Assembly: GCA_900169235.1 (NCBI GenBank)
Contig: FWCC01000244.1
Location: 49,803 to 113,802, forward strand
Length of the DNA: 64,000 nt
DNA from: Zarea fungicola
Lineage: Eukaryota > Ascomycota > Sordariomycetes > Hypocreales > Cordycipitaceae
Direction of reading: 5' to 3'
Numbering within the stretch: the first letter of the stretch is position 1; each line of letters opens with the position of its first letter. A program made the position numbers and the translations under genes. A model generated the notes under the pieces. The model worked only from the letters and a program-made list of their open reading frames with translations. It was not told the origin of the DNA and ran no database searches. Of this stretch, positions 33,901 to 44,060 are shown piece by piece.

Positions 33901-36184
33901 TCCTTCCGCCTGTCGGCGTTGAGCATCGATAAATCTTGCCTGCTCATCAAGCTGCTTTTGGAGCTTCGCAACCAGTCCATCGGCGCCAAGCTCTAGTCGC
34001 GAGCGCATCTCATCACGCTCGGCCATGGCCGCCTCGGCAATTTGTCTAGATTCGAGAGATTCATCCTGTGCCTGTCGTGCTTCTGAATCTGTGTGAAGCT
34101 TGTCGAGTAAACTCTGAACGGTAAAGTTGAGACTCTGTTTGAGATCCATGTTGGGCAGCCTCCTGTCCATGGCAACATAGCTAAGCATCTGATCCACAAG
34201 TTGGAACATACGAAGGCGTTCCTCGCCATCATTGGAACGAATGAGCAACAAGTGCTGAAGGGCCGAAATAAAGTAGTCGTTCGTTCTGCTGCCGCGCAGG
34301 CGTTGCTGAATAGCATCAACAATCTGGACAGGGTCGCTGAGATCTTTTACTTCGGCCTCGATATTGTCCTTGATGCTGCTATTTTCACGCTCAAGCATAT
34401 CCTCATAGTCAATGGCCTCGTTGCTGCGGAAGTGATCAATCTGCTTGTCCAAGAGCTCATATTGGAAGGACTCCATTTTACTCAAGATGCGCTTGATGCC
34501 ACATCCTGTGAATTGAGCGCGAATGTGTACTCGCAACTGCAAATCCTTCTCCGGGGCATCAATCATCATGTTGACCAAGAGGAGGGTTGCCACAGAGTAT
34601 TCCATGAGAAGGTTCTCCATACCAACGCCACCAGTCCGAATGTCGTTGCTGGCACCAACCAAGCTGCCCATTTTACCACGGCCGTCAACTGTGGCCTCGA
34701 CCAGCTGCATCCAACTGTCGAATCTGCCATTTGCGCTAGTCTGGGCCTTGACCTCGTCAAGGGCTTGGATGACTTTGTAGTGACCCTCGCCGTTGTCTCC
34801 CCAAGTACACAAAAAGGTGAGAATTTCGGAAACGAGTTTTCTTGTAGTCAAGCGGGGTGAGACAAGAGATGAGCCGAGAGCCAAAAGGACCTTTTGCTGC
34901 ATTAAAGCGTCGTCGGCACCAAATTTGTTGTTCATGAGCGTCTTGAGGCACTTGATGATGTCATATTCGCGGTCGAGGCCCTTTTCCACCTTGGAGCTGT
35001 CGCTTGCTGGTGCACTGGAGATTTTGCGCGTAATCTTGAGGAGCAGGGTGACGAGCGCAACTTGGCCTTGGCATTCAACAAAGCGACGCACCCAACCAAT
35101 TTGCTGAGTACGGAGGTTGACTTCTAGACTACCCATGCCCTTGCCGTCAAGCTTGTCTTCCATGACTCGTCGCACATACCACTCGGGAGTGCCTTCTTCG
35201 TCCGAGTAGGTCGTGACATCTGGCGTAGTAAACTGGCTTACTCGAGCTGTCATGCGACGCTTCTGCTCACCCTGCCACTCAGCCAGTCGATCTTGGTGTA
35301 ATAGTGTCCACTTCTTGTCGGGTTTGTAGGCCATCATTTGTCGTCTAGCCTGCTCGGGCATGTTGTGCCAGCCTCGCCTGTGCATAAGCTGTTCAAACAT
35401 GTGCTCGATAACATTGTCGTCGTCGGGCTTGGGGAAGTGGAATGTATCATGCGAGCCAGAGCCAGGTCCAGGGAACCTAGTAAGTCGGTGGGATTCACGG
35501 TGCGGTGCTCCATATATTGATGATGGGCTGGGTTGTACTATAACTGCTGGTTAGTGGCTTTCTCTTTCTGGCATGTGCGATCACGGAAGGCATACCAGAG
35601 TAGGCACTGGCATCGGACACGCGGTTGTCCCTCGGCGACGGCGAGAGGAAAGAATCGTATCTAGACATATGTGACCCGTTTGTGGTGCTGGCCATGCTAC
35701 CGCGGGAAGGGCCCCATTGCTGATACTGCGCCGCTCTGCCTGTACTTGCCATGGTGACATTAGAGGCGGGGGGGCCCAATCTGGAGGCGTGGGAGCCGGG
35801 GCCAGCGGTGGCAGGATCAAAGGTCGGGTATTGGTGAAAGTCGTTTCCAGTCTTGTTGATTTGGTGTGGGAGCAGCTCTCGGCGCACAGGCATCTGGTCA
35901 GGCTTGGGGAGGTAGTCGACAGGTATGGGAGAGCGCGAGCCTGGAGTAACAGCATCGTACGGAATGGATGTGATGACGCCGGCCATCATATTGACGCCAG
36001 AGTCGGGATGTATGGGTCCATCGATGGAGACGGAGGAGGAGTCGCGGTTATGGCGAGACGAGCGCGAACTAATGGTGCTGAGGGGGGCATCGTAGGAGTC
36101 GTGTTCGGTGTTGCGCTTGTCCTTCTTGCTCCGTGAAAAGAGGGAGCGTCCGCCAGAGGACTGCCTCGACTTGTCGGCAGACAT
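30949..36184 (-). CDS. sepA: Formin, SepA/Bni1 type
   Basis: Two exons, complement(join(30949..35537,35596..36184)), 1725 aa. The N-terminal ~200 residues are a Ser-rich disordered region. The GTPase-binding/FH3 region follows (about 225-650; HMFEQLMHRRGWHNMP, WVRRFVECQGQVALV). Next come a coiled coil (about 680-800), a proline-rich FH1 (about 960-1080, runs of up to 13 prolines for profilin-actin) and an FH2 actin-nucleating domain (about 1100-1510; LKALHWEKV, LGLILDIGNYMND, GFKLSSL). A DAD-like autoinhibitory motif (MDSLLEKLR plus a basic tail, about 1541-1570) lies near the end. It nucleates unbranched actin at septa and hyphal tips. It is the single long formin expected in filamentous ascomycetes. 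Confidence 0.95.
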
Positions 36185-38518
36185 GGTGTATGTGTATTAG
36201 GGTGTATTAATCTCGTAATCAGAAACGCGTAGAAGCGGCGGTTTGCAGGCCATGGGCCACTCGCATGGTGAGGAGAGGAGAGTCGATTCGTATGGTTTGT
36301 AGGAGGGGGGGGGATGCCGGAGTTGGAAACAGGCCAAGCAGTTCCTGTCTTGTTTCTCTTGTCGCCGCCGTACAGGGTTTGGTGTGTTTTCGTTCGGGCC
36401 TAGTTCTTGTCCACAGGCCGGTTGTGAGGTTTGAAGAGCCGTTACGGGACAGCAGGCTTGGAGAGGATCTGATTTGATGGCGTGTTGTCGAGCAGTGGCA
36501 GCAGTTGACACCAAAAAAAGACGGAAGCGTAAGATATTGCAAGGCGGCGTCGTTTGTCCAAGGGGTTCGACAGACGGCGAGCGGTTGGAGTGGCTGCTAT
36601 AGTGGCTAGTAGCGGGTGGTGGGGGCAGGTTGTAGGGGCAAGTAGGTGGCTTTTCAGGGGTCAGGCGGCTATTCCCTGTTGAGTGTACAGCGACCGAGGC
36701 CAAGTGCGGAGAGGGCAGCAGGTTGGGATGCTAGGATGCTGGGATGCTGGGATGCTGGGTAGCGGCGCAGGTTGGGCAGGGTCGGGGAAATACGAGGGAG
36801 CTAGGTGAATATGGCCGAGACGGGGGTTCGTAGCTAGTAACTTGATGATAATTTCTTGGTCTTAGGAGGAGTTGGTCCGTTTTGGTTTTGGACACGAGGC
36901 GTTGAAGAGGTGTGGCCGTTGTACCGGTTCGACGTTGCTGGTAGCCATTCAAGTGGCTTCTGTCAGGTATCTATCTATAGCACCAAGTACAGACGGCCAT
37001 CACAAGCAGGTACCCAAGTACTAGGTACCTTGCAAGTGGCTTGGTTTATTACATGTACCAGCTTACTTTGCCAGTCTACCAATCTACCTACCAGTACCTT
37101 TCAAGGCGTACGCAGACGCAGAGAGCATTTGCCATGTCTCAACTCGCGAATGTCTACCAGAATCTTGCTGGACAGACTTATTAATTTCGGCCGTGCAGAC
37201 CACGGATCGCCGTGTGGTTCGGCCATGCATGCTGCTGCTAGCCTCGATTGTGGAGGTGCAAGCTGGCTTTATAGTGGTTATAGTGGCAACAGTGTGCCTG
37301 CTCCCCTGACATCCAAGCCTGGCGCTGCATTTGTCCTGGCAACTGGGTAGAAGCTGCAGTGTGGCTCTGCAATGTAACCCCTGGCTCAAAGTAGAATCGG
37401 ATGGCCCAATAGGGTCTGGCCTGTGGCGATGATTACCGTGATTGGAGCTCTTGTATTTGGAGTAGACAACTAATTAAACTATATATTACCCGGAGTTGAT
37501 GGCATTTGTAACCCGAGAATGACACTGTCCGGATGTCGTGTCACCCATGTTACGGACTTTTATACTGTGCATTATGCAGCCTTGATGCATGAACCATGTC
37601 GTAAAAGGGCACACTGTTTTTTTTTTTTTGGCATAATGACAGATCATTGGACAGCAGACCTGGTGACTGGAATCTGCTCCGAATGCTTCACTGCAGTCTG
37701 CAGGCCATGGGTTTTGACGCACGGTTATCGCTGTGCATACGTCAGCACGGCCCCCCTTCACGGAAGCATATATGAAGCATACAGTTGAATATTCTCCGCA
37801 ATGTGTGCCTATGTGCCTACTCTTGACGGCTTAAAATTTAACAAGTGAAACAATTTTGCTTGTGCAGTTTGACAGGCACCTGGCTATTCCAATGGGTAGC
37901 GCTGTATCAATTTATACAGCGAGGCAACGTGTTAGCGGGATCGAAGTTCCCGCATAAACTTTAGCGTGGCCGATGTGTTTCAAAAAGTGCTGCCGCTTTA
38001 CCAAACAGCCATCATTGCTTCGATATGACAAATTTCTACCAACTAATTAATAAAAGGCTTCCATTCCACTCTAACCCGCTCTTTTCCTTCTTTCTCTTTT
38101 TTTCCTTTTCCTTTTTAGCTAAGCCGCCCGGGCCGGACTTGAGCGGAGAATGGGCTGTGAAAACGACGCCACTCCGCGCGGTTGACGGGCCACTAATGCT
38201 GCAGGGAGAGCCAGCAGTGGCCCCAGTGGATGTTTCCCAGGCTCAGCACACTCGAAGCTCCAGTGGTCCAAGGACCCCCAATGGCCCCGCTATCCCCGTT
38301 TCCTCATTTGGGGGGGAGCGCAACGTCGTCGTCAACCATCACCACCAAGACTCCGACGACACCGCCGCCGCCGCCGCCGTCGCCGCCCGACACCGGACGC
38401 AGCTGGTTTACCGCTCGCCTATCTCGTCGTCGCTGACATTTCACGCCGCAGCATTCTCACGCGCACCTTGCTTTCTTCTTCCCCGTACCGGCTGCTGCCC
38501 TGCTTCCTTGCCGCAGCC
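36185..38518. other. Long divergent intergenic region
   Basis: About 2.3 kb with the formin leader. It holds a short tandem array (about four units of GGGATGCT, 36726-36756), a patch rich in TACC/GGTACC motifs (36965-37100) and a T run near 37617. Open frames on both strands here are compositionally biased and have no recognisable domains. Confidence 0.45.
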
Positions 38519-39062
38519 ATGGGCGCCGCTCTATCTGGCGTCAAGGTCCGTTGACACAGAAATGGCATCCTCCATGTCTACCGTCTTTTCTAACTTGTGA
38601 TTTGCTGTAGATCCTCATCGTCCCTGCATCGATTTCCTTTGCCATCTTCCTCCTCATCACCTTTGCCATCCTGCCCCTCTGGCGCCGCTACCGCAACCGC
38701 TACAGCCAATATCTCCCGCTCGACTCCTTCTCCTCCTCCACCGCCGCCTCTCTGCGCGAGCGCATCACCAACTACATGGCAGGGATGACGCTGCCGTCCA
38801 CATGGCGTCAGGACATGGGCCGGTTCGCGGCCACGGGCACCACCGCAGCTGAAGATCTGGAGGCAGAAGAACTAGATACCGTATTGGCCTCTATAGGTGA
38901 TGCTACGGCCGGCTTCGAGTCTGATGTTGTTCGATTGAGTCGAGAGTAAGTTATTATTATTTTTGGCTTTCTTTCTTATGTTTTGTGTCTCAATTGAAAC
39001 TAATATCAATCTTTAATAGTCTGGAAGAAGGCTTTATAGATGATAGCGACGACGAACATTAA
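38519..39062 (+). CDS. Small single-pass membrane protein, conserved hypothetical
   Basis: Three exons, join(38519..38545,38611..38945,39020..39062), 134 aa. The first exon codes only nine residues (MGAALSGVK). Joining it to exon 2 gives one strong transmembrane helix at about residues 10-30 (ILIVPASISFAIFLLITFAIL), directly followed by a positively charged WRRYRNRY. The short lumenal side and long acidic tail (ending DDSDDEH) suggest N-out/C-in topology. All junctions are frame-consistent. I do not recognise a named family. Confidence 0.7.
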
Positions 39063-39335
39063 ACGCCAGAGAACTTCCTTCGGCCTGTACTATTACATAG
39101 CAATTCGCATAGCGTTATGAATTTCACGAACATTTACTGCATTCTGCTCAAAGTCATGTTCATTATTGACAGTCTTGTTAGCCCCCATACCTATGCCGTC
39201 CGTACCCATCTAAACCGAAGAATGCAACCGAAGCGCCGCCCGCCCCAGGGATATAAAAAAGCAATTCCAAAAAACGCCCGCTGGTTTCAACCTCTAATAA
39301 TCCACCCCTCAATGTTATAGCATCAGTTTGTTGTT

Positions 39336-39878
39336 CTAGGACGGCAATGGCTGCTGCTCGTCCGTCTCGGCAACTTCCGATGGAGTCTTGTTGACTGTGA
39401 CTGTTTCAGCATCCATCGTGGACTGTCGACTGTCATCAGCAGCCCCCAAGTCTGACTCGCTCTCCTTGGCTACGGCCTTTTCGTCGTCCATTTCGATTCG
39501 GAGCGGCCTGCCATCTGCAATCCCAACATCCTCCCGAGAGCTTCCAGCTGTTTCCTCCAGCAATACCAAGCCCGTGCGTCTGCTCTTCTCCTCCGCGCCA
39601 ATGGCTATATCTTGGACTGACTTGCGTACGCCCGCCCGCGAGCGTGTAACCGGGTGGTGCCGGAGCGGATCCTCGTGGCTCTGGCCGTACATTATGATGC
39701 TCGTCCGGCCATCCACGCTCTGAATGGTCGTCATTGAGGCAGCAGCCTCCGTCGTTGTCGATGGCGACGCCATTTTGGATGGTGGCCTGTCTCGTCCGCT
39801 GAACCGTCGTCGACTTCGTGTCTTGTGTCGCCGCGGTGAATTTTCCTGGCAAGACGTGCAGGAAAAACGAGCTCCCAT
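39336..39878 (-). CDS. Hypothetical protein
   Basis: A 180-aa open frame, single exon as seen. The N-terminus is basic and cysteine-containing, with a second possible start at Met36. The middle (SIIMYGQSHEDPLRHHPVTR, GVRKSVQDIAIG) looks constrained, and the C-terminal third is acidic and Ser/Thr-rich. No domain, signal peptide or membrane segment. It converges with the small membrane-protein gene, 273 bp apart. Further upstream exons cannot be excluded. Confidence 0.42.
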   Translation of the reverse strand: MGARFSCTSCQENSPRRHKTRSRRRFSGRDRPPSKMASPSTTTEAAASMTTIQSVDGRTSIIMYGQSHEDPLRHHPVTRSRAGVRKSVQDIAIGAEEKSRRTGLVLLEETAGSSREDVGIADGRPLRIEMDDEKAVAKESESDLGAADDSRQSTMDAETVTVNKTPSEVAETDEQQPLPS

Positions 39879-41540
39879 ATTTTCGCCCCCTCTCTGTGGT
39901 TTTCGTGTTTGCGATGGGGTTCTTAGATATATGATTTGTTGACAATTCTTTTTGTGGCGAACCCCCGTCTTTTTTAGAATTCTTGTATTTTTGGCATGCT
40001 GGAAATGATGATTCGGCGGCGCCTTGAAGCTTTTTATGTGGCGTTGGATTGATGTTGTTTACTGTGGTAGGCACTTGAAAGCGTATGTTTGCTGGTGAGG
40101 GGAGGAGGGGTTAATGCTGCGATGGAAGAGGTCTGTTTTCTTTTCTTCGGCTGTGAATGCATGTGCTTGAATAATGGAATGATTCGAAAAGGAAATAAAA
40201 AGAAACGGTCAAAATGAAAGGCATCGCCCTTGTACAAAAAAGAAAAACAAAAGAAGCAAGAGAAGCACAAATGACAGCAGAGGTTGGAGGATTGGGGGGC
40301 CTGGTCTTGAAAGTTGGGACTTGCTTTGTTGTGGCTTGCGCCTCCTCTGTGGTCTGTTCGTCACCTTGCTCGCCTCGAGCAGGGTGTACCAAAGTACCGA
40401 TCTACTGGTTAGACTTTTGTCTACAGATTTCTTTGCTGGCCATAACTTGTGTTTTTTTTTTTTTCTATATTTGTTAATTAAGTTGCTGGCTAGACGTCAT
40501 GGAGACGAGAGCAGTGGATGTGCGCATGCTTATGGACCTGCAGCTTTCTTTTTTACTTGCTTTTTATTAACTCGCTGACTAGAAGTAAGAATAAGTAATC
40601 TACCCATCAAGGATCAAAATTCCCGCTATGTACATGCGGAACTATTGGTCCATTCTTTGACTCAAAGGATGTTTATGACTCTGTCCAGAACAACAAAGAT
40701 GTCGCTGGAGACGAAGAATATTAGGGAATGCTCCATGATTGGAGTCTCCAGGGTTTCTTTTACACAGTACTTCGTCGGGGACTGTCTGGCCAGGCCATGA
40801 TGGAGGCATTTTAGGTTTGGTGCGTGACTGGCTTGAGTATTGGTTCATGATAAGTGTACACCTCGTAGCTTCGCGAGCCACAAGTTGCTATTTAGCACAA
40901 GCCGTAATAATGTAAGCATCTCTCTGTGAAATACTTCAAAAAAGGAAGGTCTTCTTTTATCTCTTTGCGAATCGTTGCAATTTAAACAACGGCATCTAGT
41001 CTGATACAAGGGTATGTCACCGAGAGCAGAATGCTCATATCCAAGACTTTCCCCTAAGCAAAGACTTCATCCATCACGCAGCACAAACTTGCCACCCATC
41101 TCAGGATGAATTTGCAAATTATTCACAAGTTGTCTTTATTGGCGAGCCAAAGTTCTAGTCTTGTCAATAACTGCTACGGCTCAAACTTTTCCGTCATGTT
41201 GGCACTTTGTGCTAAAGCTTGTCAAGTCAACCGTAGAATCTATAATCAAGTTGAATTACTCGCAGCCCTTCCGGCCGGGGTGCTACGTTTTCTTTGGTTA
41301 TATTCCAAGAGTTTTATTTATTTCCTCATTTTGCGCCACACCACAGGTTAGGGTTTATGCTACGGACGTTCATGTATTACTGTCCTTTGTCAGATGCCGT
41401 GGCTTTTTTCACTCTCATGGAGCTTCTCAATTTTTGGTTTTTCCAAACTCGAGCAAAAAGAGAGCAAATCAGATTCTTCCATCTCTAACACTGCCATCTA
41501 CAAGTGTCCAAAAAAAATTGCAGAATCAAATCAGGTTGCA
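39879..41540. other. Intergenic, no gene seen
   Basis: About 1.7 kb with T/A runs (for example 40450-40462). The open frames here lack domains and merely run into the coding region at 41541. Confidence 0.45.
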
Positions 41541-42008
41541 ATGAAGCGGTCCATCCTCCTCACCACGATCCTCCTCGCCGCCGTCACAGGCACCGCCGAC
41601 GCCGGCAAAAAGAAAAAAGCCAAGAAGCCATGCGACGGCCCCGACAACTGCTCCGAAAAGTGCTCCGACGGCGTCTACGAGACGTGGCACCGCAAAAACG
41701 AGACGGACCTGGGCATCGAACGCTACCGGTGCGTGGGCACGCACAAGGACTACCGGTGGGCGGCGTTTGTGTGCACGCAGACAGTCGGCCTCAGCAACGT
41801 CCTCACGCGCCGGTACTGCCCACTGATTGACGGCAAAACCTGTTACATTGACGAGAACCACCCGGTCAAGTGTGTGGCGGACCCGAGATGGCTGGACACG
41901 TTCAAGATTCTTTGCTCGACCGATGCGCGCAGTGATGTGTGGTCAGCCAAGATTGACAATGATCAGATTTTGAATCGATGCCCGCATCAGCAGGATCTGT
42001 ATGAATAA
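41541..42008 (+). CDS. Small secreted protein with ten cysteines
   Basis: 155 aa from the ATG at 41541. Upstream in-frame ATGs were rejected because only this start gives a signal peptide (residues 1-21, SILLTTILLAAVTGTADA). A strongly basic linker (GKKKKAKKP) follows cleavage. Ten cysteines sit at 31, 37, 41, 64, 78, 93, 101, 111, 125 and 147, enough for five disulfides, with two tryptophan-containing blocks (YETWH, RWLD). No known family was recognised. An effector-like role is inferred from size, secretion and cysteine content. Confidence 0.72.
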   Translation: MKRSILLTTILLAAVTGTADAGKKKKAKKPCDGPDNCSEKCSDGVYETWHRKNETDLGIERYRCVGTHKDYRWAAFVCTQTVGLSNVLTRRYCPLIDGKTCYIDENHPVKCVADPRWLDTFKILCSTDARSDVWSAKIDNDQILNRCPHQQDLYE

Positions 42009-42232
42009 AGGGCATTTTTCTTTTTGGAGTGGGCTACAATTGTTTCTCTTGGGTTAGTTTTTAATACAATTTTGGTAATTGCCTATACTTTGTCTGTCGA
42101 CTGTCGTCTGTGCCGCTCTGCCCCGCCAATTTCAATCTAGGCGAGAGTGCATGCCGATCTACAGCCCGCAGAGCAGCTGCGTTTCCCCATCTCAACCTCT
42201 TTGTACCCAGGACATCCTCATCAGATTCCATA

Positions 42233-43604
42233 ATGCGCTTTCGAACAGAGTTAAAGAATATACGTACATTCTCAAGTGAGACCAATATTTCATCCACCAT
42301 GCCCGCCCACTGTGCTGACCTTTTGCTCTGCAGAACTTACCGCCGCACTCTCATCCTTGGAGAAAATCGCCTGGGTTCGTCTTAGTGATGAGACGGCACG
42401 CTTCACAGTGATTCCCGACATGGGATCCCAGGTCTGGGCGTAAGTGCCCATAACTCCCGACTCGCTCATTAGGGCGTACTGTGAATGTTTACCTCTTGGT
42501 GCGGGAATCGCGTCAGCTAACGTGGACGCCGCCCAGCTCGCTCGCCATGGACTTCATATTTGAAAACTACCACATCCAATCCGCAGAAGCCTCCAACACC
42601 ATCAACCTCGAGCTGCCCCTCCAACCCCTCCAGCGCGCCCTCAAGTCCGCCCTCAACAGCATATCTGCCTCCCTCCGCCTCACCAAAAAGGACGGCCTAC
42701 CCGTGCTCTCACTCACAATCACAACCACCACCACAGCTAGCGGCAGCAACACAAACGCAACCGCCGCCGCCGCAGCAGCAGCAGCACGCAGTGCGGCGGC
42801 AGCCGATGGTGACGACCCGTTTGGCCTGGCCGCCGACGAGGCCGACGACGAGCTCTTCCACGCCGAGCACCTCGAGACCTCCCTGCGCCGCGAGCACGAA
42901 AAGATCATCACCCAGGACATTCCCGTGCGCGTGCTCCACCCGGAGACGGTCGAGACCATCATGCAGCCCAAGGTCCGCGAGCCGGACGTGCACATCCAGC
43001 TGCCCCCTTTACTCCAGCTCAAGGCCATCTCTGACCGCTTCACCAAGCTCGCGCAAGCATCCTCCTCCTCATCCTCTTTATCTGCCACCTCTGGCGGTGG
43101 AGGCGGAGGAGGAGGAGGCGGCGGCGGCACATCATCCACGGCCTCCGCGAGGGCACCGAAGCTCGAGCTCAGCGCCAACATGCACGGCAGCCTCCGCCTG
43201 CGCATCGCCACCGACACCACCGACATTGTCAGCGTGTGGTCGGGCCTGGAGAACCCGGAGCTGGACCCGGCGCAGCTGGACCGGCCGCTGGCGGAGCACC
43301 CGAGCACGCGGTTCCGCGAGCAGGGACCCGATCGGTGGGCGACGGTGCGCGTTGACGGTAAAGACTGGAGCCGCGTGCTGAGCGTCGGGAGGCTCGAGGG
43401 CCGTGTGATTGCCTGCTTTGCGGATGATCATGCCCTTATCCTCTACGTCTATGTTCCGCAGTACGATGATGCTTCGGCGGAAGACTCTGTTGTTACAGTA
43501 AGTTCTTTTATTCTATTTTCACATCTTAGACTATGATTCAGATGTCAAGACTGTCTTCTAATACCAATGTTTTGTAGTACTACGTCCAATCCTACAGTGC
43601 ATAA
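42233..43604 (+). CDS. hus1: Checkpoint clamp protein Hus1
   Basis: Four exons, join(42233..42275,42334..42439,42537..43497,43578..43604), 378 aa. The start MRFRTELKNIRTF and the tail VVTYYVQSYSA match the Hus1 family, and the last nine codons come from a 27-nt exon. The second intron has a textbook CTAAC branch site, and reading through it would create stops. The protein is one of the three subunits of the PCNA-like 9-1-1 clamp loaded at damaged DNA. Two low-complexity insertions are visible: a Thr/Ala tract (about residues 113-140, eight alanines in a row) and a Ser then Gly tract (about 215-240, eleven glycines in a row). They probably form disordered loops. Confidence 0.92.
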
Positions 43605-44060
43605 AACAGGTCGCTCGTGACCGATACGTGGCAATTACGCAACCCGCAGTATCATGTGAAAAAAAGACAACAGCAAGCATAATGACAGAAAATAATATAT
43701 AGTAGATTTTGTTCTGCAAAAGAACGTCTATAATACACAACCACAGCTCTATTATAATACATTAGAGAGATAAAACAAGACAAGAAAAATTAACCGAACA
43801 AAGACGATAATTCGTCACCAAGCATGTGAAGCAAAAACGCCATAGAGTGTGCAAGAAAGAAAAAAGGACGCCAGATGCAGTCATGATGAGCAAACATATC
43901 TGACAGTCCCCGAAACTCATGTCATGCTGCCTCTGTTGTAAATTAGTTTGTAGTGCCTTTTTTTGAGTTTCCCGTTTTCTTTTTCCTTCTTTTGGAGGGC
44001 CATCCGTCATCCCATCATCTCATCATTCTGATTGATTTGAACAACATTGCTTCTTCACTT
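43605..44060. other. Shared 3-prime region of hus1 and sec16
   Basis: 456 bp between convergent stop codons, AT-rich. No gene is supported. Confidence 0.45.

Noticed and set aside
36856..37350. 164-codon open frame in the formin upstream region
   Set aside because: Biased composition, no domain, overlaps repeated TACC/GGTACC motifs.
38025..38600. 191-codon open frame before the small membrane-protein gene
   Set aside because: Covers the 5-prime leader and first intron of that gene in another frame; Pro/Ser-rich with no homology signature.
42560..43381. 273-codon open frame overlapping hus1, plus a 246-codon antisense one
   Set aside because: Out-of-frame shadows of GC-rich hus1 codons; the hus1 frame has clear family termini.
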